DNA of 5,602 nucleotides from Anaerolineaceae bacterium (lineage in GTDB: Bacteria > Chloroflexota > Anaerolineae > Anaerolineales > Anaerolineaceae), in assembly GCA_003446605.1 (NCBI GenBank), contig DMDF01000164.1:1-5602 (forward strand). The letters run 5' to 3'. Under the pieces are notes generated by a model, which was not told where the DNA came from, ran no database searches, and worked only from the letters and a program-made list of their open reading frames with translations. Of this stretch, positions 1 through 5,602 are shown piece by piece (positions within the stretch are counted from its first letter, which is position 1; every line of letters begins with the position of its first letter). The position numbers were made by a program, and so were the translations under genes.

Positions 1-1
1 A

Positions 2-2566
2 ACTCTTTCACAGGAATTGACAATATTTTTGTCGTCCACCTTCCGTGACATGCAGGAAGACCGTGATGCTTTGATCGCTGATTGTATGCCGCGTCTTCGC
101 AAAGAATGTGATGCCCGTGGAATTAAAATGAACGTTATTGATTTGCGCTGGGGAATAACCCCGGAAGATACCCGTTCAACGGAGAGCCTTGTACGAGCCT
201 GTTTGCACCGCATCGACCAATGCCAATCGCATCATTTTATATTTGTCGGTCTACTGGGTTATCAATACGGGCATACCTGTAAATGGGATAAGACCGGAGA
301 GCTTCACAGCATGACGGAAATCGAGATATTGCATGCATTGACCAGTGACAATATTAACCGTCCTCGTTTGTCTTTATTTTATCTGCGTGAACTCATGCAG
401 GGTGAAAGTATTCAGGATTCCTCTGCGAGAAAAGCGATGGAATTGCGCGATAAAGTGGAAGAGCTTTCCCGTCGCCACCCTGATATTAAAATTACCGATT
501 CGTATTCTTCCCCTGAAGAATTAAGCAGCGATCTTTTCCGCGATATCCATCAATACCTGGAGATGACTTTCCCAACGCTCGATGTGAAAAATGATGTGAT
601 GCAGGGGATATTAGCTCAATATCGCTGGTATTCGGGACAGTTATCACCAGCGTATATCCCTCAGGAAGACGATTTCAAACTGATAGATTCATTAGCTCAA
701 CAATTTATGCCGGCATTGGTTACGGGTGGTGAGGGTGTCGGAAAAACATCCCTTATGTGTCATTGGTCTGAACAACACATCACGATCTCAGATAAGGATC
801 TGGTCATTACACATAATCTACATTTGTCTCCTCCCGATCAAAAGATGGAAAAGCTATATGAGCATATCGCATGGGAACTCGCTCGTATGCTGAAGCAGAC
901 GTTTGATGAGGCTTTTCTTTCAAGATTGTATGATGAAAATTCCAATATACCCAAATTACAGCAATTATTCCTGATTTTCTCGGGAACTCTTCCAGAAGAG
1001 AAGCGGTTGATCATTCTGCTGGATGGATTTAGTGTGGAAGATTGCTCCATGATAGATACGGGTTGGCAATATCCTCATCTTCCGCCGAATATTCGATTGA
1101 TCGCTTTTACAGGGTCGAGCATCCAAGACTCTGGTATTCGTGATTTTCGGCATCCCCATCTGGTTTTTTGGAATGTGGTGAAGTTGGAGCGAGATCTGAA
1201 CGAAATGGATGTTGAATGTATCATCACCCGCAGACTGAATGTGTACGGAAAAGAATTGACTTTCAACCAACAAAAATTGATCCTTTCCATGAACCAAATT
1301 AAAAATCCACTGTTTTTGCAGGAGGTTTTATCGTATCTGATACGCTATGCACCAGAACCTGGGCAAGGAAACGTTTCATTTGAGGATATCGTTCTTTCGG
1401 AGATGAAAAAGTTATCTGGCGCGAAAAACCTGGAGCAGCTATATTATGTGCTGCTTACCAAGAGTGTGCAGAAATACGGTACAGTCTTTCTTGAATTAAT
1501 AGATCTGCTCTCCATCCGATATGATGATTGCAGTGATGATCAACTGAGTGCCTGGATAAATGAGCGAAACCTTCAAGTGGACTCTTCAATGATCTTTGCA
1601 CTGCATGATTTTCTGGGTGAAACCTTGAATTTTCGAATTGCACATGGCTCATTTAAATCCGCTTTTAATACACTAAAAAAGGAATCATTATACGCTGTTA
1701 CAGATTCCCCTGAATCATCCACCCCGGTAAATTCCTACACCCGATCGGTCACACCGCACGCTTCCGAGGTGGAAGAATTGATCGAATCGTGGAATACACG
1801 TGCTCGTGTGAGAGTGGATCCTATTCTTCAGTATCAGGCATACAGTGATGAATTCCAATTCAAGGTTTATGTATCTGGACAAAAAGATGGGTATAAGGAA
1901 CTCGATAGAGCTATCCAAAAAGCAAAAGATGGAACCATGATCCTTTTGGAACCTGGTTTGTATTCCATTTCGAAAATGATAACAATTAAGAAACGGATCG
2001 CGATAGTGATTGACCCCCTGAAAAAAGACAAGCGAAATGGAGAGGTTATTTTTGAAGCAAATCCGGGTTTGTCAGAGATGATTCGGATTGACTTGGGTAA
2101 AGTCAGACCCCGCACAGGACCGTCCGGTAACATGCTTGCACTCTTCCTGGCTGAGGGGATCACATTCAAGACGGATGATCCGTTAACCACATTGATTACC
2201 GCACAAAAAGGCTTTGTTGGGTTTAGAGATTGTAAATTTGAGGGCTATCATGATTCCGAGGATATCCCTTATAAAGGGGGGAGAGGCTTATCGTTGCAGC
2301 AGGACAGCAGTGGATATGTTGACCATTGTGTATTTAAGGGTTTCAGTTCAGCTGGAATCTTCTTCGAACAGCCCTCTGATTTTCTAGTGTATCGTAGCAA
2401 TTTCACCGATAATGCCTGGGGTATAACCTCAATGTGCCATGGAAATAGCGGTTTTGTGCTCGACTGCTCTTTTAATTCCAATTATTTTGGAGGTATTCAC
2501 ACTGGTGGAAATGCAGAGATGATCATTTTTGATAACGACATTATCGGCAGCAGGGGGAGGGGCTGA
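2..2566 (+). CDS. DUF4062 - STAND/NACHT-like NTPase - beta-helix protein, N-terminal part (5' end off-window, 3' end frameshifted)
   Basis: Large multidomain ATPase, probably a cytoplasmic signalling or defence switch. Residues are numbered from the TTG at 17. Residues 1 to about 185 match DUF4062: SSTFRDMQEDRD (6-17), RWGIT (44-48), LLGYQYG (79-85) and MTEIEI (99-104). A P-loop NTPase follows, with Walker A GGEGVGKTS (237-245), Walker B LIILLDG (331-337), a sensor-like RLIAFTGSS strand, and the NPLFLQEVL helix (430-438) typical of STAND/NACHT ATPases. A winged-helix-like RIAHGSF (540-546) precedes a linker. From about 616 a right-handed beta-helix (CASH/NosD-like) begins, with the signature AKDGTMILLEPGLY ending at 649. 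The frame has no stop back to base 2. The only in-window start, TTG at 17, has AGGA just one base away, so the true start may lie upstream, although DUF4062 proteins often begin about here. No signal peptide or membrane segment is seen. The stop at 2564 is a frameshift artefact or lesion: the fold continues in another frame to 3222. The domain calls are firm; the defence role is inferred from architecture. Confidence 0.88.
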   Translation, partial: TLSQELTIFLSSTFRDMQEDRDALIADCMPRLRKECDARGIKMNVIDLRWGITPEDTRSTESLVRACLHRIDQCQSHHFIFVGLLGYQYGHTCKWDKTGELHSMTEIEILHALTSDNINRPRLSLFYLRELMQGESIQDSSARKAMELRDKVEELSRRHPDIKITDSYSSPEELSSDLFRDIHQYLEMTFPTLDVKNDVMQGILAQYRWYSGQLSPAYIPQEDDFKLIDSLAQQFMPALVTGGEGVGKTSLMCHWSEQHITISDKDLVITHNLHLSPPDQKMEKLYEHIAWELARMLKQTFDEAFLSRLYDENSNIPKLQQLFLIFSGTLPEEKRLIILLDGFSVEDCSMIDTGWQYPHLPPNIRLIAFTGSSIQDSGIRDFRHPHLVFWNVVKLERDLNEMDVECIITRRLNVYGKELTFNQQKLILSMNQIKNPLFLQEVLSYLIRYAPEPGQGNVSFEDIVLSEMKKLSGAKNLEQLYYVLLTKSVQKYGTVFLELIDLLSIRYDDCSDDQLSAWINERNLQVDSSMIFALHDFLGETLNFRIAHGSFKSAFNTLKKESLYAVTDSPESSTPVNSYTRSVTPHASEVEELIESWNTRARVRVDPILQYQAYSDEFQFKVYVSGQKDGYKELDRAIQKAKDGTMILLEPGLYSISKMITIKKRIAIVIDPLKKDKRNGEVIFEANPGLSEMIRIDLGKVRPRTGPSGNMLALFLAEGITFKTDDPLTTLITAQKGFVGFRDCKFEGYHDSEDIPYKGGRGLSLQQDSSGYVDHCVFKGFSSAGIFFEQPSDFLVYRSNFTDNAWGITSMCHGNSGFVLDCSFNSNYFGGIHTGGNAEMIIFDNDIIGSRGRG
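2553..2566 (+). other. Frameshift junction in a G-rich tract (GGGGGAGGGG)
   Basis: A run of five G (2553-2557), one A and four G (2559-2562) is followed at once by the TGA that closes the upstream frame (2564-2566). Inserting one G in the run turns AGC AGG GGG AGG GGC TGA into AGC AGG GGG GAG GGG CTG AAT, giving SRGEGLNFGG. This joins the two halves and makes a rung of normal length. A sequencing or assembly indel in the homopolymer, a real loss-of-function mutation, or slippage in transcription or translation would all look alike here. It is not a classical X XXY YYZ heptamer, because only the GGG codon re-pairs perfectly after a -1 slip. Confidence 0.85.
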
Positions 2567-3222
2567 ATTTCGGCGGAGCCTGTACGATCATTGCATATAA
2601 CAACATTGTACGCGGATCGGTTTACGATAACGTCCACATTGGTGCGGATACGACGGTGGCTCTGGTTAAGAACCAGATTGTGGATGGGTATTGCTATGGG
2701 ATCAGTGCTTACTCTCAAAATCCGCACACGATTCTCTACCGCAACCAGGTTTACAGAAATAATTTTGGTGGGATGAAATTGAATGACGCATTTCATGGAC
2801 AGATACTGGATAATGAAGTTGCCTATAACCTGTTGACAGGGATCACTCTATCGCATCATACCTGTGCTCTGGTTGCTTATAACGCTATACATGACAATCT
2901 GCAAAATGGCATCGGGATTTTTTCTGATCAATCCATGCCGATCGGGCATAACTATTGCCATGCTAATGGTGCTATGGGCATTCTGGCATCGCAGCATGCA
3001 ATTCCCATTTTGGCGAGAAATCTCAGTGAAAATAATGGGCTGAGCGGTTTCTATGTGGTCGAAAGCCGTGATTGCAGACTTGAACAGAATACGAGTTGGG
3101 GAAACAAAGAATTTGGTGTTGAGATTCTCTATGGAGAAACTATTCAGGATATATTTTTCTGTTTTAAAAATACACTGGGCAATATAGGCTCGATCAATTA
3201 CCGGGATTTTGGAACCCGATAA
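2557..3222 (+). pseudogene. C-terminal beta-helix part of the same STAND-like protein, displaced to another frame
   Basis: This is the continuation of the upstream gene in the -1 frame, ending at TAA 3220-3222. It adds 221 residues (848-1068 of the restored protein). The translation is a run of parallel beta-helix rungs of about 22-25 residues with Asn/Gly-rich turns, such as AYNNIVRG, LYRNQVYRNNFGG, ILDNEVAYN, AYNAIHDNLQNGIGI, ARNLSENNGLSG and LEQNTSWGNKEFG. These have the same period and pattern as the rungs before the break. No good independent start exists: CTG 2563 and GTG 2656 are in frame, but both would open in the middle of the solenoid. It is therefore best read as part of one gene, not as a separate protein. 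Related folds include NosD, pectate lyase and FBXO11-type CASH repeats. No catalytic residues of a polysaccharide lyase or hydrolase are recognised, so a binding or sensing role is inferred. Confidence 0.8.
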
Positions 3223-3234
3223 ATGTTTTTATCG
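3217..3234. other. Small inverted repeat overlapping the stop codon of the beta-helix gene
   Basis: CGATAAA (3217-3223) and TTTATCG (3228-3234) form a perfect 7-bp stem around a TGTT loop, and the TAA stop lies inside the left arm. The stem is AT-rich and no T tract follows it on either strand. It may be a weak 3'-end structure, but it cannot be called an intrinsic terminator from sequence. Confidence 0.3.
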
Positions 3235-3248
3235 AGGAGTGTACCTTA

Positions 3249-3288
3249 TAAAAGCTATAGACATGGAGTATTATATTTGCTGTCATAG
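3249..3288 (-). terminator. Possible weak terminator downstream of trmO
   Basis: Read on the minus strand after the trmO stop, CTATGACA (3288-3281) can pair with TGTC-T-ATAG (3263-3255) through one bulged T, with a 17-base loop. It is followed by CTTTTAT. The stem is AT-rich, the loop is long and there are only four T, so the structure is marginal. It is the best candidate in the 108-base convergent gap (3223-3330), which holds no gene. Confidence 0.22.
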
Positions 3289-3330
3289 TCCTTCTAGCAG
3301 TTTGCAAGGGTAGGTTGCTATCATATTGGA

Positions 3331-3840
3331 TTAATTCTTGAAGCGTTCATCTGAGGTTTGATTTTCGACAGAAGCGGCTTTCCCTTCTAACCAACCGATA
3401 CGTGCGCTTTCTGGTTGATCAAATGCCGGAACGTAGGGTTTTATATCCAGCACAGGTGTCCCATCCAGAATATCGACATTTTCTATTAATAAGGTATTCT
3501 TATCTATTCCCAACAGTTTCACCACCGATAACCCGATCGGGTTTGGTCGTTTTGGAGCACGGGTAGAAAAAAGACCATGAGATTGATCATCCAGAAACGG
3601 TGTAATAAGAGGCAACCAATCTGTTACTTTGTGAAAATGGTAGATCAGATAAATATGCGAGAAACCTTCCAGATCTTTGGTAGCAGTTATATATTCATCA
3701 AAAAGGGTGATTTTACCACGCACGTTAATCGCCCCGGTTGGCTGTATCGGCATATCCTCAACTTTCATATAGGGGCTATGGATACATCCAATGGGGGTAT
3801 AAATTATATTAATCTCCGAGTCAGTAAATTTTGTATTCAT
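3331..3840 (-). CDS. trmO: TrmO/TsaA-family tRNA (t6A37) N6-methyltransferase
   Basis: Predicted SAM-dependent enzyme of the TrmO (YaeB, TsaA) family. In Escherichia coli TrmO methylates N6-threonylcarbamoyladenosine at position 37 of certain threonine tRNAs, giving m6t6A and improving decoding; it acts in the cytoplasm. The 169-residue product carries the family signatures in order: IGCIHSPY (17-24), the LEGFSHIYLIYHFH strand (57-70), STRAPKRPNPIGLS (92-105) and DILDGTPVLDIKPYVPAFD (123-141). It is shorter than E. coli TrmO (about 235 residues) because it lacks the C-terminal extension. Such single-domain versions are common in archaea and many bacteria, so it appears complete. The ATG at 3840 is the natural start, five to ten residues before the first conserved strand. 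The upstream AAGGA is rather far away (13 bases). It converges on the beta-helix gene and diverges from the transporter, so it is probably transcribed alone. The family is firm; the exact tRNA substrate is by homology. Confidence 0.9.
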   Translation of the reverse strand: MNTKFTDSEINIIYTPIGCIHSPYMKVEDMPIQPTGAINVRGKITLFDEYITATKDLEGFSHIYLIYHFHKVTDWLPLITPFLDDQSHGLFSTRAPKRPNPIGLSVVKLLGIDKNTLLIENVDILDGTPVLDIKPYVPAFDQPESARIGWLEGKAASVENQTSDERFKN

Positions 3841-3901
3841 ATTCTTATTCTAATCCTTGCTGTTGGTTTCTTTATTGCTCAATATATTAATATAAGAATA
3901 A

Positions 3902-3929
3902 ATAATAATAAAATATTACACCTATGCAA
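3902..3929 (-). promoter_or_regulatory. trmO: Candidate sigma-70-like promoter for trmO
   Basis: On the minus strand, TTGCAT (3929-3924) and TATTAT (3907-3902) are spaced by 16 bases. The -10 matches the consensus at five of six positions and the -35 only at TTG. Transcription would begin near 3895, leaving a leader of about 55 bases before the ATG. In such AT-rich DNA chance matches are frequent, so this is only a suggestion. Confidence 0.25.
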
Positions 3930-3976
3930 TACATAATATTTAATATAAAATCAAGATAATTTAAGTTTAGAAATTT

Positions 3977-3980
3977 GGAG
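3977..3980 (+). promoter_or_regulatory. Ribosome binding site that sets the MFS start
   Basis: GGAG at 3977-3980 lies six bases before the ATG at 3987. This favours that ATG over the in-frame TTG at 3975, which overlaps the GGAG itself and would leave it without a usable site. Confidence 0.7.
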
Positions 3981-3986
3981 CGGAGA

Positions 3987-5288
3987 ATGAATACTGCAAA
4001 GAAGAACGATATTTGGAAACGGACTTTTTACCCCTTTTGGGGCAGCCAGATGCTTTCTTTATTGGGAAGTTCACTGGTCCAATTTTCCTTAGTGTGGTGG
4101 TTGACCGAGGAGACTGGTTCAGCTACCGTTCTGGCGATGGCTTCCATGTTTGCCTTGATCCCTGAAATTGTGATCCAACCATTCGCCGGAGCGATCATTG
4201 ACCGCATCAACCGTAAAAGAGTGATCATAATTGCAGATGCACTAATCGCGCTTTTTACCCTCTTTCTTGGAATCCTCTTCATGATAGGGCGGGTGGAGGT
4301 CTGGCATATCTATCTCATCATGGCTCTTCGTGCTGTGGGAAGTGCTTTCCATTACCCTGCGGAACAAGCCTCCGTCTCGCTGATGGTTCCAAAAGAACAA
4401 CTGACGCGCATCGCAGGGCTTAATCAGGCAGCTCGTGGTGTGATCAATATTGTGGCGGCACCACTGGGAGCGCTAGTGATGGATTTGATCGGGGTGGAAG
4501 GTTCACTCATGATCGATGTGATCACAGCGGCGCTTGCTGTGGCGATTGTTTCTTTTATTCCTATCCCACGCCAACAAACATTAGAAAAGAAAGATGGTTC
4601 GTGGTTTAGTGTTGTACTGCATGACATGAAAGAAGGTTTTCAATACCTGGTCAGCTGGAAGGGCATGATGGTGATGACTGCCATGGCGTTCATCTTCAAA
4701 ATCGCGTTGTCGCCGGCATTCTCATTGATTCCCCTGCTGGTAAAAGAACATTTCCATGGGGATGCAGCTCAGTATAGTATGGTTGAAGTGGCTTTTGGTG
4801 TGGGAATCATCCTTGGGGGAAGCATTTTAGGAGCCTGGGGTGGGTTTAAAAAGAAAGTTTATACCATGATGATAGGTGCTTTTGGCGTTGGGGTCGGAAT
4901 CATGGCACTCGGTTTGATACCGGAAGGTGGTTTATACGTCAGTCTGATTCCATCTTTTTTAATGGGTTTCATGGTTCCTATGGTGGATGGTTCTCTGATG
5001 GCGATCATGCAGGAAAAGATCGATAACGAATATCAGGGCAGGGTCTTTACCATGTTCGGCAGCATCATTTATCTATCCACACCAATCGGATTAGCCATTG
5101 CAGGTCCGGTTTCAGATGCCCTGGGTATTCAATTCTGGTTCATTGCTGCAGGAGTGTTGATCTTTCTTTCGATGATTCTGGGTCTATCGTTCAAATCCTT
5201 CCGCAATATCGAAGAAGGTCCAGTTATTAATCCGAACAAGATAACATCAGATCAACCGGTGGCACAATTCGAGATAGAATCTAAGTAA
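3987..5288 (+). CDS. Major facilitator superfamily efflux transporter (MFS_3, EntS/MefA-like)
   Basis: A 433-residue inner-membrane protein, probably a proton-driven exporter of a drug, macrolide or siderophore-like compound; the substrate cannot be read from the sequence. It has about twelve hydrophobic helices in two halves. The first pair spans roughly residues 15-39 and 46-70, followed by the cytoplasmic MFS motif A variant DRINRKR (72-78). A long central charged loop (around residues 190-220, with RQQTLEKKDGS) separates the halves, and a hydrophilic tail (about the last 30 residues) ends the protein. The N-terminal FWGSQMLSLLGSSLVQFSLVWW and the later FHYPAEQASVSLMVP and LNQAARG segments are typical of the MFS_3 group that includes EntS and macrolide efflux proteins. 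ATG 3987 is chosen for its well-spaced GGAG. It is divergent from trmO and 25 bases upstream of a flavoprotein gene, with which it is probably co-transcribed. The family is certain; the export direction is likely by family. Confidence 0.88.
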   Translation: MNTAKKNDIWKRTFYPFWGSQMLSLLGSSLVQFSLVWWLTEETGSATVLAMASMFALIPEIVIQPFAGAIIDRINRKRVIIIADALIALFTLFLGILFMIGRVEVWHIYLIMALRAVGSAFHYPAEQASVSLMVPKEQLTRIAGLNQAARGVINIVAAPLGALVMDLIGVEGSLMIDVITAALAVAIVSFIPIPRQQTLEKKDGSWFSVVLHDMKEGFQYLVSWKGMMVMTAMAFIFKIALSPAFSLIPLLVKEHFHGDAAQYSMVEVAFGVGIILGGSILGAWGGFKKKVYTMMIGAFGVGVGIMALGLIPEGGLYVSLIPSFLMGFMVPMVDGSLMAIMQEKIDNEYQGRVFTMFGSIIYLSTPIGLAIAGPVSDALGIQFWFIAAGVLIFLSMILGLSFKSFRNIEEGPVINPNKITSDQPVAQFEIESK

Positions 5289-5302
5289 TCCTAGTTAAGG
5301 AT
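5288..5302 (+). promoter_or_regulatory. Short inverted repeat covering the Shine-Dalgarno-like site between the MFS and flavoprotein genes
   Basis: ATCCT (5288-5292) and AGGAT (5298-5302) can form a 5-bp hairpin with a five-base loop. It would include the AAGGA (5297-5301) that lies upstream of the TTG start at 5314. Ribosomes terminating at the MFS stop (5286-5288) would open it, so translational coupling is possible. The stem is short, the AAGGA is 12 bases from the TTG, and a nearer GGA (5305-5307) also exists. Confidence 0.25.
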
Positions 5303-5313
5303 ATGGATTCTTC

Positions 5314-5602
5314 TTGAACGAAAAACGTTTATTGATCATTGGAGCGGGACCAGCCGGATTGCTGGCAGCCGGGACTGCTGCCAGGTTGGGTGTTACGACT
5401 CTCCTTCTGGAAAAAATGGAGCAGCCGGGTAGAAAATTGCGTATTACCGGTAAAGGGCGTTGCAACCTGACCAACCAGACCGATCTGCAGGAATTCATTT
5501 CTCACTTTGGTGAAAATGGTCCATTCCTCTATCAGGCATTTTCACGTTATTTCACAACCGATCTCATCTCGTTTTTGCGTACACTGGGTATTGAAACAGT
5601 CG
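5314..5602 (+). CDS. HI0933/YhiN-family (BaiN-like) NAD(P)/FAD-dependent oxidoreductase, N-terminal part (runs off the right edge)
   Basis: Start of a cytoplasmic flavoprotein of the HI0933-like family (YhiN, BaiN/RdsA in databases), usually about 400 residues; only the first 96 are in the window. Visible features are the FAD-binding Rossmann motif GAGPAG (10-15), the acidic end of strand 2 in LLLEK (E33) that normally contacts the FAD ribose, and the family hallmark GRKLRITGKGRCNLTN (39-54). The in-frame TAA at 5296 leaves TTG 5314 as the only plausible start, and it places the Rossmann strand at the usual distance from the N-terminus. The gene begins 25 bases after the transporter stop, on the same strand, suggesting an operon. 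The physiological substrate of most members is unknown. The BaiN name comes from a bile-acid gene cluster and should not be read as bile-acid metabolism here. Confidence 0.9.
   Translation, partial: MNEKRLLIIGAGPAGLLAAGTAARLGVTTLLLEKMEQPGRKLRITGKGRCNLTNQTDLQEFISHFGENGPFLYQAFSRYFTTDLISFLRTLGIETV

Larger units (their letters stand above)
3841..3986. promoter_or_regulatory. AT-rich divergent promoter region between trmO and the MFS gene
   Basis: This 146-base gap must carry the promoters of both trmO (minus) and the transporter (plus). It is far more AT-rich than the genes: bases 3881-3960 contain only nine G or C in 80. It includes a perfect 12-bp palindrome TATATTAATATA (3883-3894) and A/T repeats such as AATAATAATA (3901-3910). 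Plus-strand -10-like boxes include TATAAG (3891-3896) and CATAAT (3932-3937), but neither has a convincing -35. No reading frame, RNA gene or riboswitch was recognised. Confidence 0.6.

Noticed and set aside
965..1297. Minus-strand open frames within the large gene (including 838-1050, 965-1297 and 1867-2190)
   Set aside because: They are antisense to well-supported domains, have no recognisable family motifs and overlap each other in different frames.
2591..2776. A 61-codon plus-strand reading frame beginning at 2591
   Set aside because: It lies in a third frame over the beta-helix region and its translation is rich in R, T and W with no repeat pattern. The helix rungs are clearly coded in the frame ending at 3222.
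2656..3222. A free-standing 188-residue gene starting at GTG 2656
   Set aside because: The rung pattern continues upstream of 2656 in the same frame, back to the G tract, and no ribosome site precedes this GTG. It is a fragment of the large gene.
3295..3320. Inverted repeat TAGCA ... TGCTA in the convergent gap
   Set aside because: Only five true base pairs, extended by wobble pairs on one strand only, with a large loop and no T tract. Not supported as a terminator.
3901..3910. AATAATAATA as a microsatellite or CRISPR-like repeat
   Set aside because: Only about three copies of a 3-base unit in AT-rich DNA. No spaced repeats of CRISPR size occur anywhere in the window.
3577..3936. A plus-strand 119-codon frame opposite trmO
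   Set aside because: It is antisense to the strongly conserved TrmO motifs, and its C-terminal part reads through the AT-rich intergenic DNA, giving a low-complexity I/N/K-rich tail.
5303..5317. A four-codon mini-ORF (ATG GAT TCT TCT TGA) overlapping the flavoprotein TTG start
   Set aside because: The stop/start overlap is suggestive of coupling, but the ATG is only one base after AAGGA, so it has no usable ribosome site. It is probably chance.

Overview
This window is bacterial. Genes are tightly packed on both strands, and TTG starts are likely for one or two of them. By eye the base composition is moderate in the genes, falling to very AT-rich in one intergenic gap. Nothing fixes the taxon. 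The style of the proteins (a DUF4062/STAND protein, a short TrmO, an MFS_3-type transporter) would suit Chloroflexota (Anaerolineae-like) or a Firmicutes relative, but this is a weak inference.

Layout. Positions 1-3222 (+) hold one very large gene that is broken in the sequence as given. It encodes an N-terminal DUF4062 domain, a STAND/NACHT-like P-loop NTPase and a long right-handed parallel beta-helix. The frame is open to the left edge. It breaks at a GGGGGAGGGG tract (2553-2562), where adding one G restores a continuous protein of about 1068 residues. Without that base there is an 849-codon N-terminal part and an out-of-frame C-terminal part ending at 3222. Positions 3223-3330 are a short convergent gap with only weak hairpins. 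Positions 3331-3840 (-) encode a TrmO/TsaA-family tRNA methyltransferase. Positions 3841-3986 are an extremely AT-rich divergent promoter region. Positions 3987-5288 (+) encode a 12-helix major facilitator efflux protein. It is followed 25 bases later by the start of an HI0933/YhiN (BaiN-like) flavoprotein that runs off the right edge; these two probably form an operon.

The most interesting item is the large protein. Its architecture is effector-like domain, then ATP-driven switch, then repeat sensor, which is the plan of STAND-type anti-phage and inflammasome-like proteins. Here the sensor position holds a beta-helix instead of the usual TPR, WD40 or LRR repeats. The other three genes look like ordinary chromosomal genes and show no functional link to it. 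No mobile element, tRNA, rRNA or CRISPR array was seen.
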